The position numbers and the translations under genes are program-made. From positions 118,469 to 182,468 of the forward strand of contig NZ_MJAH01000006.1 in assembly GCF_001746295.1 (NCBI RefSeq): 64,000 nt of DNA. The letters run 5' to 3'. The DNA is from Streptomyces sp. LUP47B (lineage in GTDB: Bacteria > Actinomycetota > Actinomycetes > Streptomycetales > Streptomycetaceae). Below are positions 31,295-40,600 of the stretch, piece after piece. Below the pieces are notes generated by a model. That model was not told the origin of the DNA. It saw only the letters and a program-made list of their open reading frames with translations, and searched no databases. Position 1 is the first letter of the stretch, and each line of letters starts with the position of its first letter.

Positions 31295-32023
31295 GTGAAC
31301 TCCGAACAGCCCGAGGAGCAGCGCGGCAAGCCGATCGGCCGCCGTGTCCTCCTCGGCACCCTCGGCCTGGGCGCGCTCGGCGTGTTCGCCGCGCCCACCC
31401 TGCAACGCGGCCTGGAGGCCTTCCTCGGCAGCGCCGCCGACAAGGACCCCACCGGGCTGACCGGTCTGCTCCCCAACGGCGGCGGCTTCCGCTACTACTC
31501 GGTGACCTCGTCCGTGCCGCACAAGAACGCCGAGAACTACCAGCTCAAGATCGACGGACTGGTCTCGCGGCCGCGGACGTACACCCTGGCCGACCTGCGG
31601 GCGATGCCCCAGACCCGGATGGTCAAGGACGTGCAGTGCGTGACGGGCTGGCGGGTCCCGGACACGCCGTTCGAAGGCGTACGGCTGTCCGCGCTGCTGG
31701 ACGCCGCCGGAGTGACGGCCAAGGCGGGCGCCGTCCGCTTCAGCTGCTTCGACGGGGCGTACACCGAGAGCCTCACCCTCGACCAGGCCCGCCGCTCGGA
31801 CGTCCTGGTGGCCCTGCGCATGCAGGACAAGGACATCGGCCACTCCCACGGCGGTCCGGTCCGCCTCTACGTGGCCCCGATGTACTTCTACAAGTCGGCC
31901 AAGTGGCTGTCCGGCATCACCGTCACCGAGGACGTGGAGCCGGGTTACTGGGAGGACCGGGGCTACGACGTGGACGCCTGGGTGGGCCGATCGAACGGGC
32001 GGGACGATGATCCTACGAGTTGA
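31295..32023 (+). CDS. Molybdopterin-dependent oxidoreductase (sulfite-oxidase fold)
   Basis: About 242 residues. The N-terminus (GRRVLLGTLGLGALGVFAAP) is a twin-arginine-type signal or anchor. The catalytic domain resembles YedY/MsrP: the molybdenum-ligating Cys is in DVQCVTGWRVPDTPFEGVRLSALLD, followed by FSCFDGAYTESLTLDQA and GPVRLYVAPMYFYKSAKW. Such enzymes repair oxidised methionine or oxidise sulfite outside the membrane. GTG 31295 is the best start by signal position, without a strong ribosome site. It overlaps the cytochrome b gene by 17 bases; the two probably form a membrane redox complex. Confidence 0.85.
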   Translation: MNSEQPEEQRGKPIGRRVLLGTLGLGALGVFAAPTLQRGLEAFLGSAADKDPTGLTGLLPNGGGFRYYSVTSSVPHKNAENYQLKIDGLVSRPRTYTLADLRAMPQTRMVKDVQCVTGWRVPDTPFEGVRLSALLDAAGVTAKAGAVRFSCFDGAYTESLTLDQARRSDVLVALRMQDKDIGHSHGGPVRLYVAPMYFYKSAKWLSGITVTEDVEPGYWEDRGYDVDAWVGRSNGRDDDPTS

Positions 32024-32627
32024 CGCCCGACCGCAGGCACGTGTCCGGCGTTTCGGCCGCAGCCAGAAGTGGGTCCACCGCGTGACCGCAGCCCTGATGT
32101 GCGTCTGCGTGGTCACGGCGGCCTGTCTCTACCTCCCCCAGCTCGCCGAACTCGTCGGCCGGCGTGAACTGGTGGTCCGCGTCCACGAGTGGGCCGGCCT
32201 GGCCCTGCCGGTACCGGCCCTGGTGGGCCTGGTCTCCCGCGCCTTCCGCGCCGACCTGGGCTTCCTGAACCGCTTCGGCCCGCACGACCGGGTCTGGCTG
32301 CGTGCCGCGATGCACCGCGACAAGCGCCGGGCGTCCCGTCCCGCGGGCAAGTTCAACGCGGGGCAGAAGGTCTACGCCGCCTGGATCGCGGGCGCGAGCC
32401 TGGTCATGCTCGGCACGGGACTGCTGATGTGGTTCACCCACCTCACCCCGATCCAGTGGCGCACCAGCGCGACCTTCGTCCACGACTGGCTGGCCCTGTC
32501 GATCGGCATCGTCCTCGCGGGCCACATCGGCATGGCACTGGGCGATCCGGAGGCGAGGAGGGGACTCAGGACCGGGGACGTGAGCCGCGAGTGGGCGGAA
32601 CGCGAACACCCCCTGTGGCGGCCTTAG
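32007..32627 (+). CDS. Cytochrome b/b6-type membrane subunit
   Basis: A 206-residue membrane protein with four hydrophobic helices. Conserved His residues in KWVHRVTAALM, VRVHEWAGLAL, FVHDWLALSIG and AGHIGMAL are placed to ligate two b-type hemes. It resembles the cytochrome b subunits of formate dehydrogenase/YedZ and would pass electrons from the quinone pool to the overlapping molybdoenzyme. ATG 32007 lies 17 bases inside the upstream gene. Its stop codon TAG at 32625-32627 shares its last base with the left end of a MITE-like element. Confidence 0.85.
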   Translation: MILRVDARPQARVRRFGRSQKWVHRVTAALMCVCVVTAACLYLPQLAELVGRRELVVRVHEWAGLALPVPALVGLVSRAFRADLGFLNRFGPHDRVWLRAAMHRDKRRASRPAGKFNAGQKVYAAWIAGASLVMLGTGLLMWFTHLTPIQWRTSATFVHDWLALSIGIVLAGHIGMALGDPEARRGLRTGDVSREWAEREHPLWRP

Positions 32628-32929
32628 GGCCTGTCCGGCGGACGGATCATGCCGACGTCGCGGGGGTCTGGCACGCGCTCCCCCAGAGGGGGGACCCCCA
32701 GCGGCGTTGTCGTCACCCGCCCCCCACTCTCGACTTCGCTCGAGCGGGAGGGGCCCCCATCGCTCCGCGTCGCCCGCCGCGGAGCGGCTGATGTCACAGC
32801 CTCCTCCGCCTTGCAGTTGCACGCTCCCCCCGCTCGGCTTCGCTCGAGCGGGGGAGCGTGCATGACCCCGCCCACCTGCACTGATCAGGCACCCTTGCTT
32901 GAAGTCGGCCTGATCCGCCGGACAGGCCC
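32627..32929. mobile_element. MITE-like element with terminal inverted repeats
   Basis: About 303 bases between convergent genes. The left end GGGCCTGTCCGGCGG...ATCA (32627-32649) and the right end TGATCCGCCGGACAGGCCC (32911-32929) are inverted repeats; the left copy has four extra bases. Inside lie three palindromic parts: a CTCCCCC/GGGGG hairpin at about 32677-32700, the repeat 32721-32760 shared with the acyl-CoA dehydrogenase gene, and a near-perfect stem GCACGCTCCCCC...GGGGAGCGTGC (32819-32861). No transposase is encoded, and no target duplication was recognised. Confidence 0.75.
32721..32760. repeat. Dispersed palindromic repeat, intergenic copy
   Basis: Begins CCCCCACTCTCGACTTCGCT and continues CGAGCGGGAGGGGCCCCCAT. 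It matches 23811-23850 at 36 of 40 positions. CGCTCGAGCG forms the palindromic core. Confidence 0.8.
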
Positions 32930-32963
32930 TGGGCCGGCAGGGGGCGCCGCGGCCGCCGTACGC

Positions 32964-34361
32964 CTAGATGACCAGCGAGAGCAGCAGGACCAGACCGCCC
33001 GCGAACACCGAGATGATCGTCTCCATGATCGACCAGGTCTTGACGGTCTGGCCGACGGTCAGGCCGAAGTACTCCTTGACCAGCCAGAACCCGGCGTCGT
33101 TGACATGGCTGAAGAAGAGGGAGCCGGCGCCGATGGCGAGGACCAGCAGGGCCGTGTGGGTCGTCGACATGTTCTCGGCCAGCGGGGCGACCAGGCCGGC
33201 CGCGGAGACCGTGGCCACCGTCGCGGACCCGGTCGCGAGGCGGATCGCGACCGCGATCAGCCAGGCGAGGAGCAGGGCCGGGATGGACCAGTCCTCGGAT
33301 ATCTCCAGGATCATCCGACCCACACCGGAGTCGATCAGGGTCTGCTTGAAGCCGCCGCCGGCGCCGACGATCAGCAGGATGCCGGCGATGGGCGCGAGGC
33401 CCTTCTCGACGAGCGGGGTGAGGCGCTCCTTGCCGAAGCCGGCGGGGCGAAGCAGCGTGAAGATGCCCACGAGCACCGAGGCCAGCAGGGCGATCAGCGG
33501 GGAGCCGACGACGTCGAAGACGCGCTGCCCGGCGTTGTCGGGGTCGTCGATCACGATGTCGACCAGCGCCTTGGAGAGCATCAGGACGACCGGGAGAAGG
33601 ATCGTGGCGAGGGTGGCACCGAAGCCCGGGCGCGTCTCCAACTCCTCCGATGCGCGCGGCGGGACCATCCGGTCGGGCGCGGGGACGTCCACCCAGCGGG
33701 CCGCGACCTTCGAGAACAGCGGTCCTGCGACGATCACCGTCGGTATGGCCACCAGCACGCCGAGCGCGAGCGTCACACCGAGGTTGGCATGCACCGCGTC
33801 GATCGCGACCAGGGGGCCGGGGTGCGGCGGGACCAGACCGTGCATCACGGACAGCCCCGCGAGGGCCGGGATGCCGATCCGCATCAGCGAGTAGTTGCCG
33901 CGCTTGGCGACCATCAGCACGACCGGGATCAGCAGCACGACGCCGACCTCGAAGAACAGCGGCAGACCGATGACGGAGGCGATCAGAACCATCGCCCACG
34001 GCATCGAACGGCCGCCCGCCTTCGCGAGGATCGTGTCGACGATCTGGTCGGCCCCGCCCGAGTCGGCGAGCATCTTGCCGAGGATCGCCCCGAGGGCGAT
34101 CAGTACGCCGACGCCGGCGACCGTGGTGCCGAGGCCGGTGGTGAAGCTGGTGATGGCCTTGTCGAGCGGCGCTCCGGCGACCGCGCCGAGTACGAGCGTG
34201 CCCAGGGTCAGCGCCAGGAAGGCGTGGAGCCTGAACTTGGTGATGAGCAGAACGATGACGGCGATGCCTGCCAGTACGGCGATGCCCAGCTGAGCGTGAC
34301 CGGCCGAGGTGATCGGCTCCGGTGCGTCCGCTGCCAGCATCTCGACGCTGAGTCTGGTCAC
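32964..34361 (-). CDS. gntP: Gluconate permease, GntP family
   Basis: A 465-residue H+ symporter with about twelve to fourteen helices. GntP features include DSGGADQIVDTIL, GLPLFFEVGVVLLIPVVLMVAKR and LVPPHPGPLVAIDAVHANLG, and VNDAGFWLVKEYFGLTVGQTVKTWSIMETI near the end. It imports gluconate, which the gene just upstream phosphorylates. GTG 34361 has AAGGA six bases upstream. The kinase gene is 55 bases upstream on the same strand, so both belong to one operon divergent from the GntR regulator. Confidence 0.9.
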   Translation of the reverse strand: MTRLSVEMLAADAPEPITSAGHAQLGIAVLAGIAVIVLLITKFRLHAFLALTLGTLVLGAVAGAPLDKAITSFTTGLGTTVAGVGVLIALGAILGKMLADSGGADQIVDTILAKAGGRSMPWAMVLIASVIGLPLFFEVGVVLLIPVVLMVAKRGNYSLMRIGIPALAGLSVMHGLVPPHPGPLVAIDAVHANLGVTLALGVLVAIPTVIVAGPLFSKVAARWVDVPAPDRMVPPRASEELETRPGFGATLATILLPVVLMLSKALVDIVIDDPDNAGQRVFDVVGSPLIALLASVLVGIFTLLRPAGFGKERLTPLVEKGLAPIAGILLIVGAGGGFKQTLIDSGVGRMILEISEDWSIPALLLAWLIAVAIRLATGSATVATVSAAGLVAPLAENMSTTHTALLVLAIGAGSLFFSHVNDAGFWLVKEYFGLTVGQTVKTWSIMETIISVFAGGLVLLLSLVI

Positions 34362-34416
34362 GGGGGTTCCTTGCGAGTACGGGGATGTTCTTCGGAAAGG
34401 GGTGTTGAAAGGGGTG

Positions 34417-34923
34417 TTACGGGAGTTCGGCGAGCGCCTTCGCGGCCCGCCCGGTGATCTCCTCCGGGCTGCCGGACACGTCCACCACGACCCCGGCCTC
34501 GTCCTCCTGGAGGGGCTGGAGCGTGGCGAACTGCGAGTCCAGCAGCGCGGTGGGCATGAAGTGGCCCTGCCGGTGCGACATCCGGTCCTCGATGAGGGAG
34601 CGGTCGCCCGCCAGGTGCACGAAGACGACCCCGGGCGCCTCGGCCCGCAGCCGGTCACGGTACGACCGCTTCAGCGCCGAGCAGCTGACCACCCCGCCGA
34701 GCGCCGCCCGGCCGTGCGCCCAGGAGCCGATGGCGTCCAGCCACGGCCACCGGTCCTCGTCGGTGAGCGGGGTGCCGGCCGACATCTTGGCGATGTTGGC
34801 CGGCGGGTGGAAGTCGTCACCCTCGGCGTACGGAACGCCGAGCCTGGCTGCGAGCAGGGGACCGACGGTGGTCTTCCCGGTGCCCGCGACGCCCATGACC
34901 ACGACGACCTTCGGGGTACTCAT
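34417..34923 (-). CDS. gntK: Gluconokinase
   Basis: A 168-residue P-loop kinase that converts gluconate to 6-phosphogluconate, feeding the pentose phosphate pathway. Walker A is VMGVAGTGKTT; the family segments YAEGDDFHPPANIAKM, PLTDEDRWPWL, VSCSALKRSYRDRLR and HRQGHFMPTALLDSQF are intact. ATG 34923 is family-consistent; longer frames run into the divergent promoter. First gene of the kinase-permease operon. Confidence 0.93.
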   Translation of the reverse strand: MSTPKVVVVMGVAGTGKTTVGPLLAARLGVPYAEGDDFHPPANIAKMSAGTPLTDEDRWPWLDAIGSWAHGRAALGGVVSCSALKRSYRDRLRAEAPGVVFVHLAGDRSLIEDRMSHRQGHFMPTALLDSQFATLQPLQEDEAGVVVDVSGSPEEITGRAAKALAELP

Positions 34924-35027
34924 CGCTGCCTCACTGTCTACGTGTCGTCTTTCGACATCCGCTGCCGACTTGATGCCGACGCAACTGAAACCGATTAGGT
35001 ACGACGAATCAAGAGTCTGTGATGAAT

Positions 35028-35038
35028 AAGTCTGACTT
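35028..35038. promoter_or_regulatory. Short palindrome in the gluconate divergent promoter
   Basis: AAGTCTGACTT is a perfect 5-bp inverted repeat around one base, 35 bases before the GntR regulator start and about 105 bases before the kinase start. FCD-type GntR proteins commonly bind such compact palindromes. Confidence 0.4.
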
Positions 35039-35072
35039 TTTCTGGGTGTGACATGCCCCGTACTCTGAGTGC

Positions 35073-35774
35073 ATGAGCACATCGGGCCGGGGGCTGCACG
35101 GTCGCGTACTGGAATCCCTCGGCCCCGCCATCACCGCGGGTGAGTACCCGCCGGGCAGCGTTCTGCGCACGGACGAACTGGCTCAGCGTTTCGACGTCTC
35201 ACGCTCGGTGATGCGCGAGGCGGTCCGCGTCCTGGAGTCGATGCACCTGGTCGAGTCCCGCCGTCGCGTGGGCGTGACGGTCCTGCCCAAGGCCGAGTGG
35301 AACGTCTACGACCCGCAGGTCATCCGCTGGCGGCTGGCCGGCGCCGACCGGCCGCACCAGCTGCGCTCACTGACCGTGCTGCGCTCGGCGATCGAGCCGG
35401 TGGCGGCGGGCCTGGCCGCGAAGCACGCGACCGCCGAGCAGTGCGCCGAACTCACCGAGTGCGCCCTCGGCATGGTCGCCAACTCCAAGGGCCACCGCCT
35501 CGAGGGCTACCTCTTCCACGACATCGCTTTCCACCGCGTGATCCTCAACGCCTCCGGCAACGAGATGTTCGCCCGCCTCGGGGACGTGGTCGCCGGGGTC
35601 CTCACCGGCCGCACCCGCCATGAGGTCATGTTCGAGGATCCCGCCCCGGCCGCCGTCACCCTCCATGTCCGGCTCGCCGAGGCGATCCGCGAGGGCGACG
35701 CGGGGCACGCGGAGGAACTGACCCGCGAGATCGCCGAGGGCGCCCTCCAGGAGCTGGACATACTCGCGCCGTAG
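35073..35774 (+). CDS. gntR: GntR/FadR-family regulator of gluconate genes
   Basis: A 233-residue regulator. The GntR winged helix is at about residues 5-70 (RTDELAQRFDVSRSVMREAVRVLESMHLVESRRRVGVTVL). The FCD ligand domain follows, with the metal-binding Asp/His pattern in FHDIAFHRVIL and HVRLAEAI. It is divergent from gntK-gntP and probably represses them until gluconate or 6-phosphogluconate is present. In S. coelicolor the counterpart is SCO1678 (recalled). ATG 35073. Confidence 0.9.
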   Translation: MSTSGRGLHGRVLESLGPAITAGEYPPGSVLRTDELAQRFDVSRSVMREAVRVLESMHLVESRRRVGVTVLPKAEWNVYDPQVIRWRLAGADRPHQLRSLTVLRSAIEPVAAGLAAKHATAEQCAELTECALGMVANSKGHRLEGYLFHDIAFHRVILNASGNEMFARLGDVVAGVLTGRTRHEVMFEDPAPAAVTLHVRLAEAIREGDAGHAEELTREIAEGALQELDILAP

Positions 35775-35775
35775 G

Positions 35776-36168
35776 TCAGTCGAAGAACTCCCCGTCGACG
35801 TACGCCCAGGCCCCGTCGACGCGCTCGAAACGGCTCCGCTCGTGCAGGGAGCCGCCCTTGAACGAGGCGCGGAACGTCACCGTGCCCGTGCCGTGGAACG
35901 CCGAGCCGTCGCTCGTGCCGAGGATCTCCAGACCGGTCCAGCGCATGCCGGGGTCGAGATCGACGCCCGGCGGCCGGGTCCGCGGGTGCCAGGTGCGCAG
36001 CAGATACGCCTCATTGAGCTTCACGAAGGCGCTGTAACGCGAACGCATCAGCGCTTCGGCGGTCGGCGCCGCCGACTCACCCCGGTGGAAGCGGCCGCAG
36101 CAGTTCTCGTACGTCTCCTCCAGGCCGCAAGGACAGTGAGGCCGTTGCCGGGACACCCGCCGGGTCAC
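35776..36168 (-). CDS. YchJ-family protein with SEC-C zinc motif
   Basis: About 130 residues. The SEC-C-type motif CPCGLEETYENCCGRFHRGE is near the N-terminus, followed by ALMRSRYSAFVKLNEAYLLRTWHP of the YchJ/UPF0225 family. Function unknown; the motif binds zinc. The start GTG 36168 overlaps the stop of the M1 peptidase gene (GTGA), so it is the last coupled gene of the three-gene operon. An alternative GTG lies at 36156. Confidence 0.85.
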   Translation of the reverse strand: MTRRVSRQRPHCPCGLEETYENCCGRFHRGESAAPTAEALMRSRYSAFVKLNEAYLLRTWHPRTRPPGVDLDPGMRWTGLEILGTSDGSAFHGTGTVTFRASFKGGSLHERSRFERVDGAWAYVDGEFFD

Positions 36169-37631
36169 GGCTGCACCGTGCCGGTGTTGGTCGGCGGATG
36201 CGCCGGGCGCGCCGGAATCACCGTGGGCAACGACGGCAGCTCCGCTCCGTACACCCACGCGTCGAACAGCCCGTTCAGCGGCTCGTCCGCGAACCGGTTG
36301 ACGTGGGCCGTGAACGTCGTCGTGGTCACGGCCCCGCCCCGGTGCAGCCCGGCCCAGCCGCGCAGCATCCGGAAGAACGCCTCGTCACCCATCGCGCAGC
36401 GCACCGCGTGCACGGTGAGCCCGCCGCGTTCGTAGAGCCGGTCGTCGAACATCGACTTGCGGCCCGGGTCGGCCAGCCGCAGGTCCTGGGGGAGCGAGGT
36501 CAGCAACCGGTGTGCCGCGGTGGCCAGTTGCTGGGCCGTGCGGCCCCCCGAGCGCTCCGACCACAGCCACTCGGCGTACTTGGCGAACCCCTCGTTCAGC
36601 CAGATGTGCCGCCAGTCCGCGATGGACACGCTGTTGCCGAACCACTGGTGCGCCAGCTCGTGCGCGACCAGCCGCTCCCAACCCCGGGCGCCGTCCACGT
36701 GGTTGGCGCCGAACAGCGACAACCCCTGGGCCTCCACGGGCACATCGAGCTCCTCCTCCGTGACGACGACCGCGTACTCGTCGAACGGATACGGCCCGAA
36801 CAGCTCCTGGAACAGCTCCATCATCTGCGGCTGCCGCGCGAAGTCCCGGGAGAACTCCGGCAGCAGATGCGCCGGGATGTGCCCGTGCTGCGGCACCCCG
36901 CCAGGACCCGGGTCACCGAGCAGCACCGTCTGGTACTTGCCGATCGACAGCCCGACGAGATAGCTGGACGTGGGCGCCGCCTGCTCGTACACCCAGGTCG
37001 TCGTGGACGCCTTGGTCGTACGGGTCAGCAGCCGACCGCCCGCCACCACCGCGTACGCGGACGGCGTGGTGATCGAGATCTGGTACGACGCCTTGTCCGC
37101 GGGCCGGTCGTTGCACGGGTACCAAGACGGCGCCCCGATCGGCTGGCTCGCCACCAGCGCCCCGTCCTCCAGCTCCTCCCAGCCGAGCCCGCCCCAGGGG
37201 CTGCTCACCGGCTTGGGATTGCCCGACCAGTGCACCTCCACCGTGAACGCGGCCCCGGGCCGCACCGGCTTGGCCGGCCGGACCCGCAGCTTCCCGCCCC
37301 GGTGCGTGTAGTGCGCCTGCCGGCCGTCCACCCGCACCCGGCCGATCTTGAAGTCGGACAGGTTGAGCATGAACTCGGCGAGCGGCGAGCGCCCCGCTAT
37401 GGCGTTGATCCGGGCGCTCCCGGCCAGGCGGTTGGGGCCCGGGCGGTAGTCCAGCGCGAGCTCGTAGCGGTGCACCCGGTACCGGGAGTCACCGTGGTCC
37501 GGGAAGTACGGGTCCGAACCCGCAGCCTGCTGAACTGCCACTGCCGCTTCTGCTCCCTGCGCTGCGTTGCCACTCGGATCCACCGGTACACCGCCCACCG
37601 ACTCCGAGTGGCCCGCTTTCAGGGCCGCCAT
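36165..37631 (-). CDS. M1-family metallopeptidase with atypical substrate motif
   Basis: A 488-residue zinc aminopeptidase-like protein. The zinc site is HELAHQW at about residue 324 with the third ligand Glu347 (LNEGFAKYAEWLW). The canonical GxMEN substrate-binding motif is replaced by PVEAQGLSLF at about residues 298-307. No signal peptide is evident, so it is probably cytoplasmic. It overlaps the upstream NRPS gene (stop 37619) and the YchJ gene, suggesting co-translation. It could cleave or process the product of the synthetase, or be an unrelated operon partner. Confidence 0.88.
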   Translation of the reverse strand: MAALKAGHSESVGGVPVDPSGNAAQGAEAAVAVQQAAGSDPYFPDHGDSRYRVHRYELALDYRPGPNRLAGSARINAIAGRSPLAEFMLNLSDFKIGRVRVDGRQAHYTHRGGKLRVRPAKPVRPGAAFTVEVHWSGNPKPVSSPWGGLGWEELEDGALVASQPIGAPSWYPCNDRPADKASYQISITTPSAYAVVAGGRLLTRTTKASTTTWVYEQAAPTSSYLVGLSIGKYQTVLLGDPGPGGVPQHGHIPAHLLPEFSRDFARQPQMMELFQELFGPYPFDEYAVVVTEEELDVPVEAQGLSLFGANHVDGARGWERLVAHELAHQWFGNSVSIADWRHIWLNEGFAKYAEWLWSERSGGRTAQQLATAAHRLLTSLPQDLRLADPGRKSMFDDRLYERGGLTVHAVRCAMGDEAFFRMLRGWAGLHRGGAVTTTTFTAHVNRFADEPLNGLFDAWVYGAELPSLPTVIPARPAHPPTNTGTVQP

Positions 37632-40600
37632 GCCTCGATCGGGTTGCCGAGCCAGCGGGTGTCGTCCGGGACGGACTCCGCTGCCATGACGAGCGACGCG
37701 GGGCCCAGCGTGGTGCGGGCCCCGATCGTGCTGCCGGGCAGCACGATCCCGCCAGGGCCCAGCGTGGCACCCTCACGGAGCACCACAGTATCCGTCCGCA
37801 AGATCCGGTCGTGGAAGAGGTGGGTCTGCAGGACACAGCCGCGGTTCACGGTCGCCGCGTCCCCCAGGGTCACCAGATCGGTCTCCGGCAGCCAGTAGCT
37901 CTCCACCCACACGCCCTTGCCGATCCGCGCGCCGAGCCCCCTGAGCCACGCCGTCAGCACCGGCGTACCGGGCACGGAACCCGCAAGCCACGGCACCGCG
38001 AGCACCTCGACGAAGGTGTCCGCGAGCTCGTTGCGCCACACGAAGCCGCTCCACAGCGGGTGCTCCCCACTGCGGTGCCGCCCCACGAGCAGCCACTTCG
38101 CCACGATCGACACCAGCCCCGCCGCCGCACCGGCCACGAGCAGCACCACTCCGGCCAGCAGCCAGGCCCACGGTCCCAGCACACACAGCGCAGCCACCGT
38201 CAGCACGGCCAGCCAGGCCGAGCAGAACACGGGCACGATCCGGCACAGCTCCACCAGGCCACGCGCCCACAGCAGCCCCGCCGAGGGCTCGTACGTCCGG
38301 CTCTGGTCGCTGTCGGCCGCGCTGCGCGGCAGCTTCACCGGCGGCAGGCCCAGATACGACGTGTCCTTCTTCGCCTTCTTCGGCGTGGCCGACAGCACGC
38401 CCACCAGCCCGCCGTCCGGCACGCTCCGCCCCGGCGCCGTCATCCCGGAGTTCCCGAGGAACGCCCGCCGGCCGATCTCCGCGCGTCCGACCCTGACCCA
38501 GCCGCCACCCAGCTCGTACGGCGCGGTCAGTGTGTCGTCGGCCAGGAACGCGCCCTCGCCGACCGTCGTCAGGCTCGGCAGCGCGAGCACCGTCGACACC
38601 TCCGCACCGCGCCCGATCCGCATCCCGAGCAGTCGCAGCCACACCGGCGTGATCAGCCCGGCGTACAGCGGGAACAGCGTCTCGCGCGAGCGGTCCATCA
38701 GCTGCGTGACCGTCCACGCCTGCCACCCGACCCGGCTGTGCGTCGGATACGTCCCCTCGCGCAGCCCCAGGCTCAGCAGCCGTACGGCGACGAGAATCAG
38801 CAGCGCGTACGCCAGCCCGAAGGCGAGCGTGGCCGGCACGAGCGCCAGGGCGGCGCCCTTCAGCGGCGCGTAGGCGGCGAGGAACGGACGGGCGACCAGG
38901 AAGGCCGCGCCACCCGCCAGTACCGGGAGAAGGCTCATGGAGAAGCCGGCCAGGCCGTACATCACCCGCCAGTACGTCCCCCGCGCCGGCCGCTCCTTCG
39001 GCCAGTTGCGCTTGGCCTTGCCCAGCTTGACCGCGGGCGCGCCCGCCCAGCGCTGACCGGTCGGGATCTGCCCGGTGACCGCCGAACCCGGCGCCACCTC
39101 GGCCCGCTTGCCGACCCGGGCGCCGGGGAAGAGGATGCTGCGCGTGCCGACGACGGCGTGCGCACCCACCTTGACCTGGCCGATCTCCAGCCGGTCGCCG
39201 TCCAGCCACCAGCCGGACAGGTCCACCTCGGACTCGACGGCGGCGCCCCGGCCCAGCTTGAGCATGCCGGTGACCGGCGGCAGCGAGTGCAGATCCACGT
39301 CCGGGCCGACCCTGGCGCCCAGCGCCCGCGCGTACCGCTCCAGCCAGGAGCCGGTCAGCGAGGTCGCCCCGGTGAACTCGGCGAGTCGCTCGGCCGTCCA
39401 CAGCCGCAGGTGGACGCCGCCACCGCGCGGGTAGCGGCCGGGCTGCACCTTGCGCAGCAGCACGCGCGCCCCGCCCGCCGCGATCGCCAGCCGTCCGGGC
39501 GGGCTGAACAGCAGCAGGGCACCGGCGCCGACCAGCCACCACGAGGTGCTCGGCAGCCAGGAGTACGGCAGCACGTTCCCGAGCGCGGCCAGCGGCACCA
39601 GCCAGCGCAGCCCGAGCAGCGTGAACAGGGGGAGCAGCACGAGGAGCTGGATCACCTGGGCCTTGAACGGCACCGGCGCGATCACCCGCGCCGCCCCGTC
39701 GTCCTGCGCGGACTTCTCGAGGTGGCGGGCCAGCTTCCGCAGCGTGGGCTGCTGGTAGATGTCGAGGACGGCCGCACTCGGGTAGCGGGTGCGCAGCCGG
39801 GTGGTCAACTGGGCGGCGGCCAGGCTGCTGCCACCGATCGCGAAGAAGTCGTCGCGGGCACTGGAGACCGGGATGCCGAGGACTTCCGCCCACTGCTCGG
39901 CGAGCCACGCCTCGGTGCCGTACAACTCCTCCGCGGGACCGCCGGTTTCGAGCCCCTCGAGCGGCCAGGGCAGCGCGTTGCGGTCCACCTTGCCGGAGGT
40001 CCGCGTCGGCAGGTCGTCGACGGGAGCGATCAACGGCACGAGCGCGGCGGGCAGTTCGGCCCGCAGCTTCGCCACGGCCGCGGCGTGGTCCCAGCCGTCC
40101 TGCGTGACGACGTACCCGACGAGAAGCTGGTTGCCGCTGCGGGCGGTACGGACCGCGGCGGCCGCCCCCGCGACCCCCGGCAGCGCCTGCAGAGCCGCGT
40201 CGACCTCACCCAGCTCGATCCGGCGGCCCCCGAGCTTGATCTGCTCGTCGGCCCGGCCGAGGAAGACGAGCCCCTCGGGCTCCGCCTTCACGAGGTCACC
40301 GCTGCGGTACGCCCGTTCCCAGCCCAGTGACTTCAGCGGCGCGTACTTCTCCGCGTCCTTGTCGGCGTCCAGGTACCGGGCCAGCCCGACCCCGCCGATC
40401 ACCAGCTGCCCGCTCGCGCCCATCGGCACGGGTTCCCCGGCCTCGTCGACGACGGCCAGCTCCCAGCCGTCCAGCGGCAGCCCGATCCGGATCGGCTCCT
40501 CGCCGCTCATCAGCGAGGCACAGGCCACCACGGTCGCCTCGGTGGGCCCGTAGGTGTTCCACACCTCGCGCCCCTCCGTCACCAGCCGCTGCGCCAGCTC

